A DNA stretch of 64,000 nucleotides from an uncultured Coriobacteriaceae bacterium (GCA_944322305.1 CALUOP010000005.1:1-64000), one strand, 5' to 3'; shown: positions 8,832 through 17,592, counted from the stretch's first letter. Notes: generated by a model not told the origin, from the sequence alone. Numbers and translations are program-made.

Positions 8832-8875
8832 AAGAAATCAAGGCCCCGCCGTGTAACGCGGCGGGGCCTTTTTGC
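8811..8875 (+). repeat. 65-bp direct repeat, copy 1 (tRNA-Gln 3' end plus terminator)
   Basis: Starts in the T-loop at CGAATCC, covers the acceptor 3' strand, CCA and the whole terminator hairpin. It is identical over 65 bases to 9004-9068. Confidence 0.95.
8842..8873 (+). terminator. tRNA-Gln terminator
   Basis: GGCCCCGCCG pairs with CGGCGGGGCC around a short loop, followed by five Ts. Confidence 0.9.
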
Positions 8876-9003
8876 GTTGCGGGCAGGGCAAGGGGGATGC
8901 GAACCCCGCTGGGGGCGCTCGCGCCGGGCAAACGCGGAGCGTTTGCAGCGAACGCGCCCGGGCGCGGAGTGCCCGGGCGGATGCGGATGCCGCAGGCAGA
9001 CGC

Positions 9004-9068
9004 CGAATCCCTCTACCCCAGCCAAAGAAATCAAGGCCCCGCCGTGTAACGCGGCGGGGCCTTTTTGC
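9004..9068 (+). repeat. 65-bp direct repeat, copy 2
   Basis: Perfect second copy of 8811-8875 after a 128-base GC-rich spacer. It carries only the last 18 nucleotides and the CCA of tRNA-Gln plus the terminator, so it is not a functional tRNA. This is the pattern left by recombination into a tRNA 3' end, but no integrase is present. Confidence 0.95.
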
Positions 9069-9097
9069 ATTGCAGGCGAAGGCTGGCGCGGAGGCCA

Positions 9098-9247
9098 TGG
9101 GCGAAAACTACGCTGGTACGAGAGCGTTGGGAGAAAACTACGCTGATACGAGAGCGTTGGGCTAAAACCCCGCTGATACGAGCCCCTTGGGCGAAAAGTG
9201 CATTCGTACGAAGCGCATGCGCGAGAAGTGCATTCGTACGGACGCGA
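9098..9247 (+). repeat. Array A, left arm: five 30-bp units
   Basis: Units start at 9098, 9128, 9158, 9188 and 9218, exactly 30 bases apart with no gaps. The shared core reads TGGGCGARAA then YGC or YTC and TACGA, followed by a more variable 6-7 bases. The right arm (9341-9580) carries the same unit in the opposite orientation. The region between the tRNA-Gln repeats and the response regulator at 9928 holds no supported gene. Confidence 0.9.
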
Positions 9248-9340
9248 TCTTATCATCTAAGGTTGGCGGGCGTCTTGAATCGGGCGGGCGAACGGTCGGA
9301 AGCCTCATGTTGGCCGCGCAAATGACATCTAAGCGCGAGG

Positions 9341-9580
9341 ACCCTTTCGCATCAGTTGGATTTTCGCCCAAGACTTTCGTATCAGGTGAGTTTTCGCGCA
9401 CGCGCTTCGTATGAGTGCATTTCTCGCCCAAGCGCTTCGTATGAGCGCGGTTATCGCCCAAGCGCTTCGTATGAGTGTACTTCTCGCCCAGAAGCGTCGT
9501 ATGAGTGCGCTTCTCGCCTGCGGAGTTCGTATGGGTAAGGCTTTCGCCCAGGCAATTCGCACGAACGTGATTTTCGCTCT
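9341..9580 (-). repeat. Array A, right arm: eight inverted 30-bp units
   Basis: Units end at 9370, 9400, 9430, 9460, 9490, 9520, 9550 and 9580, exactly 30 bases apart. Core in plus orientation is TTCGTATGAGTGC then TTCTCGCCCA, the reverse complement of the left-arm unit, often including AAGCGCT. A unique 93-base centre (9248-9340) separates the two arms. The remaining bases 9581-9927 show nothing recognisable except a TTGACA at 9836 and GATAAT at 9854 that are too close together for a normal promoter. Confidence 0.9.
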
Positions 9581-9927
9581 GCGGGGCATTCTTGGGGGAT
9601 GCCGTCTGCGGAGAGCGTCATCGGAACCGTAGCGTCTGCGAGAAAAGCACGACCGAGGCCGTGCCGCCTGCGGAGGTATCGCTGGGGCTTTGCTGCCCGC
9701 GGAGGTCGCCGCGGTCGTATCGCGCAGAGGGGGGCGTCGCCAAAGCTTTGCCGCTTGCGAGGGGCTTGCTCACGGGGACGCTACATGCGGGAACGTCTTA
9801 AAAAACACGGAAAGTCATCCGCCGTTGAGTTTTTCTTGACAATCTCTTGCCAAGATAATGCTGAGGGCAATGGACGAAAAGGGCGCTGTCGGCGCGAGGC
9901 CGGGCGGCGCTTGGCAAGGAGAGGGCG

Positions 9928-10704
9928 ATGGCGGATTACAAGCGGGCATCCAGCATGCACGACGCGGGCAAGGCAAAGCGCTCCGACGGCGGCAAGGCGG
10001 ACGCGTGCCCGCCGCGTCTGCTCGTGGTGGATGACGAGCCCGACATCGTGGAGATGCTTGTGGCGTACTTCCAGCTCAGCGGGATGGAGGTTGTCGGCGC
10101 GCACAACGCCGCCGAGGCGCTGGCCCGCGCCGGCGACGACATCGACCTGGCGCTTCTGGACATCAACATGCCCGGCATGGACGGCCTTGAGCTGTGCCGC
10201 CGCCTGCGCGAGCGCCTGACCTGCCCCATCATATTTCTCACGGCGCGCGTGGAAGACGCCGACCAATTGGAGGGCTTCTCGGCCGGTGCCGACGACTACG
10301 TGCTCAAGCCGTTCTCGCTCGAGGTACTCGGTGCGCGGGTGCGGGCGCATCTGGCCCGCGGGACGCGAATCGGCGCCTCGCGCACCGTGCGCGCCTTCGG
10401 CCCGGTGCGCATCGACTATGCGCAGCGCTCAGTCACGGTGATGGCAAGCGGCGCCGCGCCCGCCGAGGTGCAGCTCACGCGCACGGAGTTCGACATCGTG
10501 GCGCTGCTGAGCAAGAACCCGGGGCAGGTCTTCGACCGCCAGCGCATCTACGAGGAAGTGTGGGGCTGGGACGCCGCGGGCGACGCCTCCAGCGTGACCG
10601 AGCACATCCGTCGCACGCGCAAAAAGCTGACGGCCGCCGGCGCGCCCGAAAACGCTGTTGAGACGGTGTGGGGCGTGGGCTACAAGTGGGGGCTGCAGCG
10701 ATGA
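9928..10704 (+). CDS. OmpR-family response regulator
   Basis: 258 residues. A receiver domain (about 30-145) shows VVDDEPD with the acidic pair, the phospho-acceptor Asp in LALLDINMPG, the switch Thr in FLTAR and Lys in VLKPF. A winged-helix DNA-binding domain (about 160-255) ends with TVWGVGYKW. A 28-residue charged N-terminal extension precedes the receiver. AAGGAGAG lies 5 bases before ATG 9928. The stop overlaps the histidine kinase start as ATGA, so the two are translationally coupled partners. The signal sensed is unknown. Confidence 0.95.
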   Translation: MADYKRASSMHDAGKAKRSDGGKADACPPRLLVVDDEPDIVEMLVAYFQLSGMEVVGAHNAAEALARAGDDIDLALLDINMPGMDGLELCRRLRERLTCPIIFLTARVEDADQLEGFSAGADDYVLKPFSLEVLGARVRAHLARGTRIGASRTVRAFGPVRIDYAQRSVTVMASGAAPAEVQLTRTEFDIVALLSKNPGQVFDRQRIYEEVWGWDAAGDASSVTEHIRRTRKKLTAAGAPENAVETVWGVGYKWGLQR

Positions 10705-12845
10705 GGGGTGCACAGCAAGACGATAAGCACGCGCCCGACAAGCACGCGCACGCCGGCAAGGACCTGGGCGATAAGCGCTCGGAGAGCCGCGCGCAGAGAT
10801 CTGCCGAGGCCCCAGGCGCCGGTACGGCGGGCGCAGCGGCATCTGTCGTGACAGGCGCAGCGGCATCTGGCGCAGCAGCCCCATCGTTCGCCGCCGCGCG
10901 ACCCGCTTCCGCCCCGGGCTTTGCCGACCGCTTGCGCGCGCGGTACCGGCGCGCTCCTCTCGCCGCGGTGTTTATCGCCTACCTGGCGGCGTATCTGCTG
11001 CTTGCGTGCGGCCTTACGTTTGCGGGGATCTGGCTGGTAAACGACGCGTACGAATGGCTGTGGGACGCCGAGATGCCTGTGCACGTGTATAACGGGCCGT
11101 ACCTGTACGACCAAGAGGGCGGCGACATCGTGCCCGCCGCCTCCATAGAGATAGGCGATTACAGCGGGGACCGGTCGCTGTACCTGGGGATCAACCCGGC
11201 GGACACGGGCGCCGAGGCCGAGGCGGCGGGAGAGGACGCCGCGGCGAAGGCGGGCGCGGGCTCGTCCACATCCGGCGGGACGCTGTCCGGCACCGAGCTT
11301 GAGGAGACGCACGAGGTCTACGCAACGCTCGAGATGGTGGCCGACGATCCCACGCTGGCCATCTCGGACTGGGGTGGGAACTTTGCGGATCCGTACGACT
11401 CGGACGCGTACGAGGAGGTCCTCTCTCAGGGTGGCGACAACATAGACCCGGCCGACCTGCCGGCCTACGACGCCCACCAGCGGTCGGTGCGCACCCAGGT
11501 TGACAGCGGCGCCATCGGGCTCAGCACGGATGCCGAGACGCCCTCGTCAAACGTGGCGTATTACATCTCGCAGGACATGGACCTCACGCCGGCGGTGGCC
11601 GCGATGCGCGCGCTGGGCTTTTTGATGCCCTTCATGGTTTTCGGCGTGCTGGCGTGGGTGATGTTCCGGCGCTTTTACCGGCTGCGGCTGGCCGAGCCGC
11701 TGGCAGTGCTGACGGCGGCTACCGACAAGATCGCCGCGCAGGACCTGGACTTTGCGGTGCCGGCAGTGTCGGGACGCGAGTTCGGCCGGCTGGCCGAGGC
11801 CTTTGAGCACATGCGCGCCTCGCTGTTGGCGGCGCAGCGGCGCATGTGGCGCACGGCGGAGGAGCGCAAGCGCCTGAACGCCGCCTTTGCGCACGACCTG
11901 CGCACGCCGCTCACGGTGCTCAAGGGCACGCTCGAGATATCGCGCCTGCGCCTGGAAGCCGATGCGGCGCAGCTGGACGCGTCGGCCGCGGTGGGCGAGA
12001 AGAGCGCGGCGCCAAGCGGGGAGGAGCCAAGCGGGGAGGCGGCGCGCGCGGAGGCCGACGGCGCTGAGCTGCGCGCCTGTGCCGACGGGGCGCGCGAGCG
12101 CCTGGTGCAGGCGTCGCACACGCTGGCGACGCTCGACGCGCAGGTGGCGCGACTGCAGCGCTACGCCGACCTCATGAGCACAGCGAGCAAGCTGGAGGAC
12201 CGTCCGGTGGTTTGCGAGCGCGTTGAGCTGGGCGCGTTTGCGCGCGAGCTCGCCGGCGAGGCCGAGGCGCTGGTGGCGGCCTCGCCCAAGCCGCTGCGCT
12301 TCAGCTGCGCGCTTGCGGTAGACGGCGCCGCGCCGCGCTTGGTTGACGTTGGGGCAGCAGGCGGGTCCGCGGAAGCTGCGACGGGCTGCCGCGACGGCGG
12401 GGTGCCGGAGCTCGGCGGTAAGCCGGCCGCGGGCGCCGGGCCGGACGCAGGAAGCGAGCCGGCCGCGGGCGCCGGCGTTGCGGTGGCGCTCGACCCTGCG
12501 CTCGTGGCCGAGGCGGTGGGCAACTTGCTCAACAACGCCCGGGGCCACGCGGCCGGCGAGGTGACCCTGGCGCTTTCGTACGCAAACGGAGAGCTTGCCT
12601 GCACGGTGACAGACGACGGGGAGGGCTTTACGCCCGAGGCCCTAAGGCGCGGCTGCGAGCCGTTTTACAGCGAGGCAAAGTCGGCCGAGCACTTTGGCAT
12701 GGGGCTCAACATCGCCTCGGTGCTGGCCGAGCTGCACGGCGGGGGGCTTGCGCTTGCCAACGTTCCGCCGCCGGGGCACGGCGCGTGCGTTACGGCGCGT
12801 TTCCGGTGCGGGGAGCCTTCGGCGGGAACGGCCGCGGCGCGGTAG
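10701..12845 (+). CDS. Membrane sensor histidine kinase with low-complexity insertions
   Basis: 714 residues. An Ala-rich cytoplasmic N-terminus precedes membrane segment 1 (about 90-115), an extracellular acidic domain, membrane segment 2 (about 300-320), a HAMP linker, a HisKA domain with the phospho-accepting His in FAHDLRTPL, and an HATPase domain (NNARGHA N box, DDGEGF, GMGLNIA). Two stretches are inserted in the catalytic part: a roughly 40-residue Ala/Glu segment in the HisKA helices and a Gly/Ala-rich segment near residues 555-595 encoded by a 19-base direct repeat at 12421-12439 and 12457-12475. Partner of the regulator at 9928. Confidence 0.93.
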   Translation: MRGAQQDDKHAPDKHAHAGKDLGDKRSESRAQRSAEAPGAGTAGAAASVVTGAAASGAAAPSFAAARPASAPGFADRLRARYRRAPLAAVFIAYLAAYLLLACGLTFAGIWLVNDAYEWLWDAEMPVHVYNGPYLYDQEGGDIVPAASIEIGDYSGDRSLYLGINPADTGAEAEAAGEDAAAKAGAGSSTSGGTLSGTELEETHEVYATLEMVADDPTLAISDWGGNFADPYDSDAYEEVLSQGGDNIDPADLPAYDAHQRSVRTQVDSGAIGLSTDAETPSSNVAYYISQDMDLTPAVAAMRALGFLMPFMVFGVLAWVMFRRFYRLRLAEPLAVLTAATDKIAAQDLDFAVPAVSGREFGRLAEAFEHMRASLLAAQRRMWRTAEERKRLNAAFAHDLRTPLTVLKGTLEISRLRLEADAAQLDASAAVGEKSAAPSGEEPSGEAARAEADGAELRACADGARERLVQASHTLATLDAQVARLQRYADLMSTASKLEDRPVVCERVELGAFARELAGEAEALVAASPKPLRFSCALAVDGAAPRLVDVGAAGGSAEAATGCRDGGVPELGGKPAAGAGPDAGSEPAAGAGVAVALDPALVAEAVGNLLNNARGHAAGEVTLALSYANGELACTVTDDGEGFTPEALRRGCEPFYSEAKSAEHFGMGLNIASVLAELHGGGLALANVPPPGHGACVTARFRCGEPSAGTAAAR

Positions 12846-12988
12846 GGCGCGCGGGCGCTTGGGCCGCAACGCGCGGCCCGGTTGCCCGGCCGTGTGACCT
12901 CTAGACAACAAAACCGCAGGTAGCAAACGGGGTGCGTCAAGCATCCAGCGCGAGCTGTGGCCATAGGCGGCCGCGGTGGGGAGGAACG

Positions 12989-14005
12989 ATGGGACGCAAT
13001 GAAGAGGCCAGGGATTGCGGCCGGCTTTTCTTTTGCATAGACGAAGGCGACGAGCGACGCCTGTTCGGCGGCAAAGAGGCGCCCGCGGCCTCCGGTGCCA
13101 CGGAGGGCGGCACGGGTGCGGTTCGCCCCGGCGTGGCGCGTGCGGCCGGATCGGTGCGTTCCCTGCGCAACGTTCCTGACCTGGCGCGAGGGTCGCGTGC
13201 GGGATCAGTTGGGATGCCGGCGCTAGACCTGGGCGGGGAGGTCTCTTCCGACCTGCCGCATATGCCCGCCGAGCCTGTTGAGCGCCTGCTGCGCGCCCGT
13301 GCGGCGGGGCGCCGCGGGCGGACGCGGATCGGTTGGGGACGGGCGGCGCGCGTGCTCGCCCCGGCGCTCGCGGTGGTCCTTGCGGCCGCGGTGGTGGTTC
13401 TCGCCTGGCGCTACGGGCCGGAGGTCTGGGCATGGGTGGGCAGCCCGGCGGCGGTGCGGGCGTTGGTGGAGGCTCGGCCGGTGCTGGCGCGGCTGGCTAT
13501 CGTGGGCGTCAACGTGGCGCAGATCGTGGTGGCGGTGATCCCCGGCGAGCCGGTTGAGCTTGCCAGTGGCTATGCGCTGGGGTTTTGGGAGGGGACGCTG
13601 TCGTGCCTGGTGGCAAGCGCCGTCGGCTCCACGCTGGTGTTCTTTGCGGTGCGGCGCTGGGGCAAGCGCGTGGTGGGGTTGTTTTTCTCGCCCGAGCGGC
13701 TGGATGAGGTGGCGTGGCTCAAAGACACGGCGCGGCTCGAGCTGGTTATGTTTCTGGTGTTTCTTATCCCCGGCACGCCCAAGGACCTGCTCACGTACGC
13801 GGCCGGGCTTACGCGCATGCGCTACCGAGCGCTGCTGCCCATTGTGACCGTGGGCCGGATCCCGTCGGTTGTCACCTCGACGTTTGCCGCGGCGGCCCTG
13901 GGCGCGGGCAAGTGGGAGATGACCTTGGTGGCGCTCGGCATAGGCGTGGCGCTGGCCCTTGCCGGCGGCGCCGTCTACGCGCTGATCCAGTGCCGGATGC
14001 GTTAG
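12989..14005 (+). CDS. TVP38/TMEM64 (VTT domain) membrane protein
   Basis: 338 residues with a roughly 110-residue disordered cytoplasmic N-terminus, then several membrane segments: about 120-145, two re-entrant hydrophobic regions and a C-terminal helix. The conserved VTT signatures are IPGEPVELASGY with a GxxxG-rich helix after it, and FLIPGTPKDLLTYAAGLT. Members of this superfamily include DedA-like lipid transporters or scramblases; the substrate here is not known. ATG 12989 has GGGGAGGA just upstream. The 143-base gap after the kinase contains no obvious terminator. Confidence 0.9.
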   Translation: MGRNEEARDCGRLFFCIDEGDERRLFGGKEAPAASGATEGGTGAVRPGVARAAGSVRSLRNVPDLARGSRAGSVGMPALDLGGEVSSDLPHMPAEPVERLLRARAAGRRGRTRIGWGRAARVLAPALAVVLAAAVVVLAWRYGPEVWAWVGSPAAVRALVEARPVLARLAIVGVNVAQIVVAVIPGEPVELASGYALGFWEGTLSCLVASAVGSTLVFFAVRRWGKRVVGLFFSPERLDEVAWLKDTARLELVMFLVFLIPGTPKDLLTYAAGLTRMRYRALLPIVTVGRIPSVVTSTFAAAALGAGKWEMTLVALGIGVALALAGGAVYALIQCRMR

Positions 14006-14032
14006 CGCGGGCGCGTTCTGACGTGCCTAGGG

Positions 14033-14157
14033 AAATTGGATGTTGTTTTGCGGGGGTGTCCGAAGTAGACAGCACTCTGCACTCGAGAAAACCGCTGGTA
14101 GAACCCTTGCGCATCGCGGGTGTACTTAGCGCATGCCCACAAAACAACATCCATTTT
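14033..14157. repeat. Inverted-repeat element with 22-bp arms
   Basis: Arms at 14033-14054 and 14136-14157 (core GGATGTTGTTTTG) match at 20 of 22 positions around an 81-base centre. It fills most of the gap between the VTT gene and galE. There is no transposase and no clear target-site duplication. The remaining bases to 14280 show nothing I can name. Confidence 0.75.
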
Positions 14158-14282
14158 CGCGGCGGGCGCCCCTCGGGCGGCCGCTGGCCGCCCAACCGTG
14201 CCAAAAGGGTTGCAAAAGGCGCATCAACATGCCATTTTGCGGCTTGCCGCGCCGGCGGTGCGGGCGGTGCCGGCGCGTGGGG

Positions 14283-14288
14283 TACAAT
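14283..14288 (+). promoter_or_regulatory. galE -10 box
   Basis: TACAAT preceded by GGG, 84 bases before the galE start. The same GGTAYAAT style recurs upstream of many genes in this window without a clear -35. Confidence 0.45.
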
Positions 14289-14372
14289 AGCCTCGTTGCC
14301 GCGCGTGTCGTGCGGCGGCCCGGTTGCGCCATTGCGCCTGCGCGCCGGCACCCCACAACTCGGGAGGCTTTT

Positions 14373-15428
14373 ATGGCTCAAGAACTCGCTGTTCAGGATA
14401 CCTGCGTGCTCGTTACCGGCGGTGCCGGCTTCATCGGCAGCCACACCGTGGTGGAGCTTCTGCAGGGCGGCTACGCCGTTGTTATCGTGGACGACCTCTC
14501 CAACGCGTCGGTAAAGGTGCTCGACCGCATCAAGACCATCGTGGGCGACGAGGCCGCCAACCGCCTGAGCTTCTACGAGGCCGACGTGAACGACCGCGCT
14601 GCGCTCGAGAAGATCTTCTCCGAGAACAAGATCGACCGCGTGATCCACTTCGCCGGCTTCAAGGCCGTGGGCGAAAGCGTCTCCAAGCCCATCGAGTACT
14701 ATTCCAACAACATCGGCAACACCCTCACGCTGGTTGACGTGATGCGCAACCACGGCTGCAAGTCCATCATCTTCTCGAGCTCGGCCACCGTCTACGGCGA
14801 CCCGGACAGCCTGCCGCTCACCGAGGAGAGCCCCAAGAAGCCGGCCACCAACCCCTACGGCTGGACCAAGTGGATGATCGAGCAGATCCTCTCCGACCTC
14901 ACCGTGGCCGATCCGGAGTGGGACGTGGTGCTGCTTCGCTACTTCAACCCCATCGGCGCGCATCCGAGCGGCCTCATGGGCGAGGACCCCAAGGGCATCC
15001 CCAACAACCTTTTGCCCTACGTGGCGCAGACGGCCATCGGCAAGCGCTCCGAGGTGCACGTGTTCGGCGACGACTACCCCACGCCCGACGGCACCGGCGT
15101 GCGCGACTACATCCACGTGATGGATCTGGCCTCGGGCCATGTTGCGGCGCTGGCGTGGATGAACGGCAAGACCGGCGTGGAGATCTTCAACCTGGGCACC
15201 GGCAAGGGCACCTCGGTGCTCGAGATCATCAAGGCCTTCTCCGACGCTTGCGGCCACGAGGTTCCCTACGTGATCGACCCGCGCCGCGCCGGTGACGTTG
15301 CCGAGAACTACGCCGACTGCTCCAAGGCCGAGCACGAGATGGGCTGGAAGGCGCAGTACGGCATCGCCGAGATGTGCCGCGACTCGTGGAACTGGCAGTC
15401 GCATAACCCCAACGGCTACAACGAGTAA
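14373..15428 (+). CDS. galE: UDP-glucose 4-epimerase
   Basis: Interconverts UDP-glucose and UDP-galactose for galactose use and glycan synthesis. 351 residues. The Rossmann NAD motif is VTGGAGFIGSHT near residue 13; the extended short-chain dehydrogenase catalytic set is Ser in SSSATVYG and the Tyr/Lys pair in NPYGWTK. RYFNPIGAHPSG and GTGVRDYIHV are GalE hallmarks. GGGAGG lies 5 bases before ATG 14373. The gene stands alone between an inverted repeat and a strong terminator. Confidence 0.97.
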   Translation: MAQELAVQDTCVLVTGGAGFIGSHTVVELLQGGYAVVIVDDLSNASVKVLDRIKTIVGDEAANRLSFYEADVNDRAALEKIFSENKIDRVIHFAGFKAVGESVSKPIEYYSNNIGNTLTLVDVMRNHGCKSIIFSSSATVYGDPDSLPLTEESPKKPATNPYGWTKWMIEQILSDLTVADPEWDVVLLRYFNPIGAHPSGLMGEDPKGIPNNLLPYVAQTAIGKRSEVHVFGDDYPTPDGTGVRDYIHVMDLASGHVAALAWMNGKTGVEIFNLGTGKGTSVLEIIKAFSDACGHEVPYVIDPRRAGDVAENYADCSKAEHEMGWKAQYGIAEMCRDSWNWQSHNPNGYNE

Positions 15429-15464
15429 CGGGACAGGCGGGACAGAGTCGCTTCATCCCATCGC

Positions 15465-15495
15465 AAGGCGCCCCTCACCGGAGGGGCGCCTTTGT
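15465..15495 (+). terminator. galE terminator
   Basis: Perfect 12-bp stem (AAGGCGCCCCTC with GAGGGGCGCCTT) around ACCG, followed by a short T stretch. Confidence 0.85.
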
Positions 15496-15529
15496 GTGCG
15501 CGTCGCGCGCGCTTGTCGGCTGCCCTGTT

Positions 15530-15535
15530 TATAAT
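15530..15535 (+). promoter_or_regulatory. TATAAT -10 box of the polyprenyl synthase gene
   Basis: Consensus TATAAT 36 bases before the GTG start at 15572; no convincing -35. Confidence 0.5.
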
Positions 15536-15571
15536 GAGGGGGTCAGGTTGGGTCCAACAGAGAGGCATGCC

Positions 15572-16591
15572 GTGGAGAGCCCGTTCGCCGCGTTTCTCGA
15601 GAAGAACATCGATGCGTTCAACGCGTATCTGGCCACGTACTTCGAGGGGCAGACCACCGATCCCGGGATCGAGCGGTACCTGTACCGCCCGCTCGCGGAG
15701 TTCTCGGGCAACGCCGGCAAGCGTCATCGGCCGCTGATCTGCATGCTCGCCGCGCGCGCCGTGGGCGGTGACTTCAACGCGGCCCGCTCGGCTGCGGCGG
15801 CGGTGGAGCACTTCCAGTCGGCCGCGCTTATCCACGACGACATCGCCGACGAGGGCCGGCTGCGCCGCGGCAAGCCGTGCATGTACCTCACCGAGGGCGA
15901 GGGCATTGCCATCAATGCCGGCGACCTGGCGCTTTCGCTGGTAACCGGCGCGGTGCTCGACGACGACACCCTCACCGACACGATGAAGATCCGCCTGCTG
16001 CACGAGCTGGTCGACATGACCACGCGCACCATCGAGGGCCAGGCGCTGGATCTGGGCTGGGCGCGCGACGACCGCTTCGATCTGGTTGAGGACGACTACC
16101 TCACCATGGCCACGCACAAAACGGCGTACTACAGCGGCGCCACGCCGTTGGCGTGCGGCGCCATCATTGGCGGGGGCACCGAGGAGCAGGTTGAGTGCCT
16201 GCGCGCCTTCGGCCTGGACACGGGGCTCGCCTTCCAGATCCAAGACGACCTGCTGAACCTCGTGGGTGCCGCCGAGGCCAAGAAGAAGGACTTCCGCAGC
16301 GACATCACTGAGGGCAAGCGCACCCTCATGGTAGTGCACGCGCTGACCCACGCCGCACCCGAGGCGCGCGAGGAGCTCGTGGGCATCCTGCGGGCGCACA
16401 CCTCCGACGAGGCACTTCTCGCCCGCGCGGTCGAGATCATGGAGGAGGCTGGCTCCATCGCCCATGCCCGCGCCTACTCGCTCGAGCTCACGACGCGCGC
16501 CAAGGAGCGCCTGGAGCCGCTCGAGCTCGATCCCAAGGCCAAGCAGCTGTTTATGAGCATGGCGGACTTTTTCGTAGATCGCCTGAGCTAG
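15572..16591 (+). CDS. Polyprenyl (isoprenyl) diphosphate synthase
   Basis: Trans-isoprenyl chain elongation from IPP, giving prenyl chains for lipid carriers, quinones or other isoprenoids. 339 residues. The first Asp-rich motif is DDIAD within LIHDDIADEGRLRRGKP; the second is reduced to QDDLLN instead of DDxxD, with the nearby KDFRSDITEGKRT still present. Start is GTG 15572, with AGAGAGG 6 bases upstream; the ATG at 15567 is out of frame. Product chain length cannot be told from this. Alone between galE and an RpiR regulator. Confidence 0.92.
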   Translation: MESPFAAFLEKNIDAFNAYLATYFEGQTTDPGIERYLYRPLAEFSGNAGKRHRPLICMLAARAVGGDFNAARSAAAAVEHFQSAALIHDDIADEGRLRRGKPCMYLTEGEGIAINAGDLALSLVTGAVLDDDTLTDTMKIRLLHELVDMTTRTIEGQALDLGWARDDRFDLVEDDYLTMATHKTAYYSGATPLACGAIIGGGTEEQVECLRAFGLDTGLAFQIQDDLLNLVGAAEAKKKDFRSDITEGKRTLMVVHALTHAAPEAREELVGILRAHTSDEALLARAVEIMEEAGSIAHARAYSLELTTRAKERLEPLELDPKAKQLFMSMADFFVDRLS

Positions 16592-16651
16592 GTACCGGCG
16601 GGTTACAGGGCCGACGGGCGCCCGGACGGCAAGAGGCGGGGGAGGGCTTCG

Positions 16652-17539
16652 ATGAACGTGCTGAAGCGGCTGCAGGCCGCGCGCGGCTTTACCGAGCAGG
16701 AGCGCGCCGTGGCGTTCACCATCCTTGAGGACCCCGAGGCCTTTCTGCGCGAGAACGGCAAGCAGCTCGCGCGGCGCAGCTACACCTCGCAGGCAACGCT
16801 GTACCGCCTGTGCGCCAAGCTCGACTGCACGGGGCTCGCCGACCTCAAGCTGCGCGTGTCCGGCGCGCTCGAGTCCTACCGCCAAGAGGACGGCTCGTTC
16901 AACTTCGACTTCCCCATCCTGCCCGACCAGTCCACCGCCGACATCGTCCGCAGCCTGCGCGAGGACTACGCGCAAACGGTCATCGCCACGCAGAACCTCT
17001 TCGATGCCGAGGAGCTCGAGCGCTGCGTGGCGGCCATGTGCGCGGCCGAGCAGATCGACGTGTACACCAGCGCGGGCAACGTGCCCATTGCGCAGAACTT
17101 CCGCTTTCAGATGGCCGAGATCGGCGTAAGGGTGCACGTGCCTGTGGAGGAGTACGAGCAGCGCCTGGCGGTTGGCGACTCGGACGAGACGCATCTGGCC
17201 ATCGTGATCTCGTTTGGCGGCCGGGGGATGCTCGTGCCCGGGGTGGTGCGCGTGCTGCGCGAGCGCAAGACGCCCATCCTGCTCATCGCGTCGGCCGAGG
17301 GCACGCCGGTGGACTCGTTCGCCACCTACCGCCTGAGCTTGTGTGAGCGCGAGAACCACTACCTCAAGATCTCGTCGTTCTCCACGCGCCTCTCGCTGCT
17401 GTACGTGCTGGACTGCCTGTACGCAGCGTATTTCTCGCACGACTACGCGAGCAACTTCTCGCACAAGCTGGCCGTGTACAGCGGTGTGGTCGACGTGAGC
17501 GAGCTCGCGATGGCCAACGCCACCGAGGCCGCGCGGTAG
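16652..17539 (+). CDS. MurR/RpiR-family transcriptional regulator
   Basis: 295 residues: an N-terminal HTH_6 domain (about 1-75, with ARRSYTSQATLYRLCAKLD as the recognition region) and a C-terminal SIS domain (about 110-260) of the kind that binds phosphosugars. Such proteins usually control sugar or amino-sugar catabolism. No sugar gene is adjacent, so the target is unknown. A strong GGGGGAGGG lies upstream of ATG 16652. It converges on the ECF transporter operon. Confidence 0.92.
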   Translation: MNVLKRLQAARGFTEQERAVAFTILEDPEAFLRENGKQLARRSYTSQATLYRLCAKLDCTGLADLKLRVSGALESYRQEDGSFNFDFPILPDQSTADIVRSLREDYAQTVIATQNLFDAEELERCVAAMCAAEQIDVYTSAGNVPIAQNFRFQMAEIGVRVHVPVEEYEQRLAVGDSDETHLAIVISFGGRGMLVPGVVRVLRERKTPILLIASAEGTPVDSFATYRLSLCERENHYLKISSFSTRLSLLYVLDCLYAAYFSHDYASNFSHKLAVYSGVVDVSELAMANATEAAR

Positions 17540-17563
17540 CCGCGGCGCGCGGGTCGGCGCACG

Positions 17564-17592
17564 AAAAAAAGGGCCCGTGTCCGCGAGCCCTT
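17564..17592 (-). terminator. Terminator of the riboflavin ECF operon
   Basis: Read on the minus strand, a GGGC-rich stem closes and runs into seven Ts. It lies about 130 bases past the ecfT stop and faces the end of the RpiR gene, so it may serve both directions. Confidence 0.8.

Noticed and set aside
9098-9580. Array A as a CRISPR array
   Set aside because: Units are contiguous, diverge in sequence, have no unique spacers of 25-40 bases and reverse orientation in the middle; no cas genes are present.
9065-9589. Open frames through array A encoding decapeptide repeats such as WAKTTLIRER
   Set aside because: A 30-base period keeps any frame open by arithmetic. In array B the 31-base steps break the same frame, and no ribosome binding site or consistent start is seen.
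9836-9859. Promoter TTGACA / GATAAT ahead of the response regulator
   Set aside because: The spacing is only 12 bases, too short for a normal promoter.
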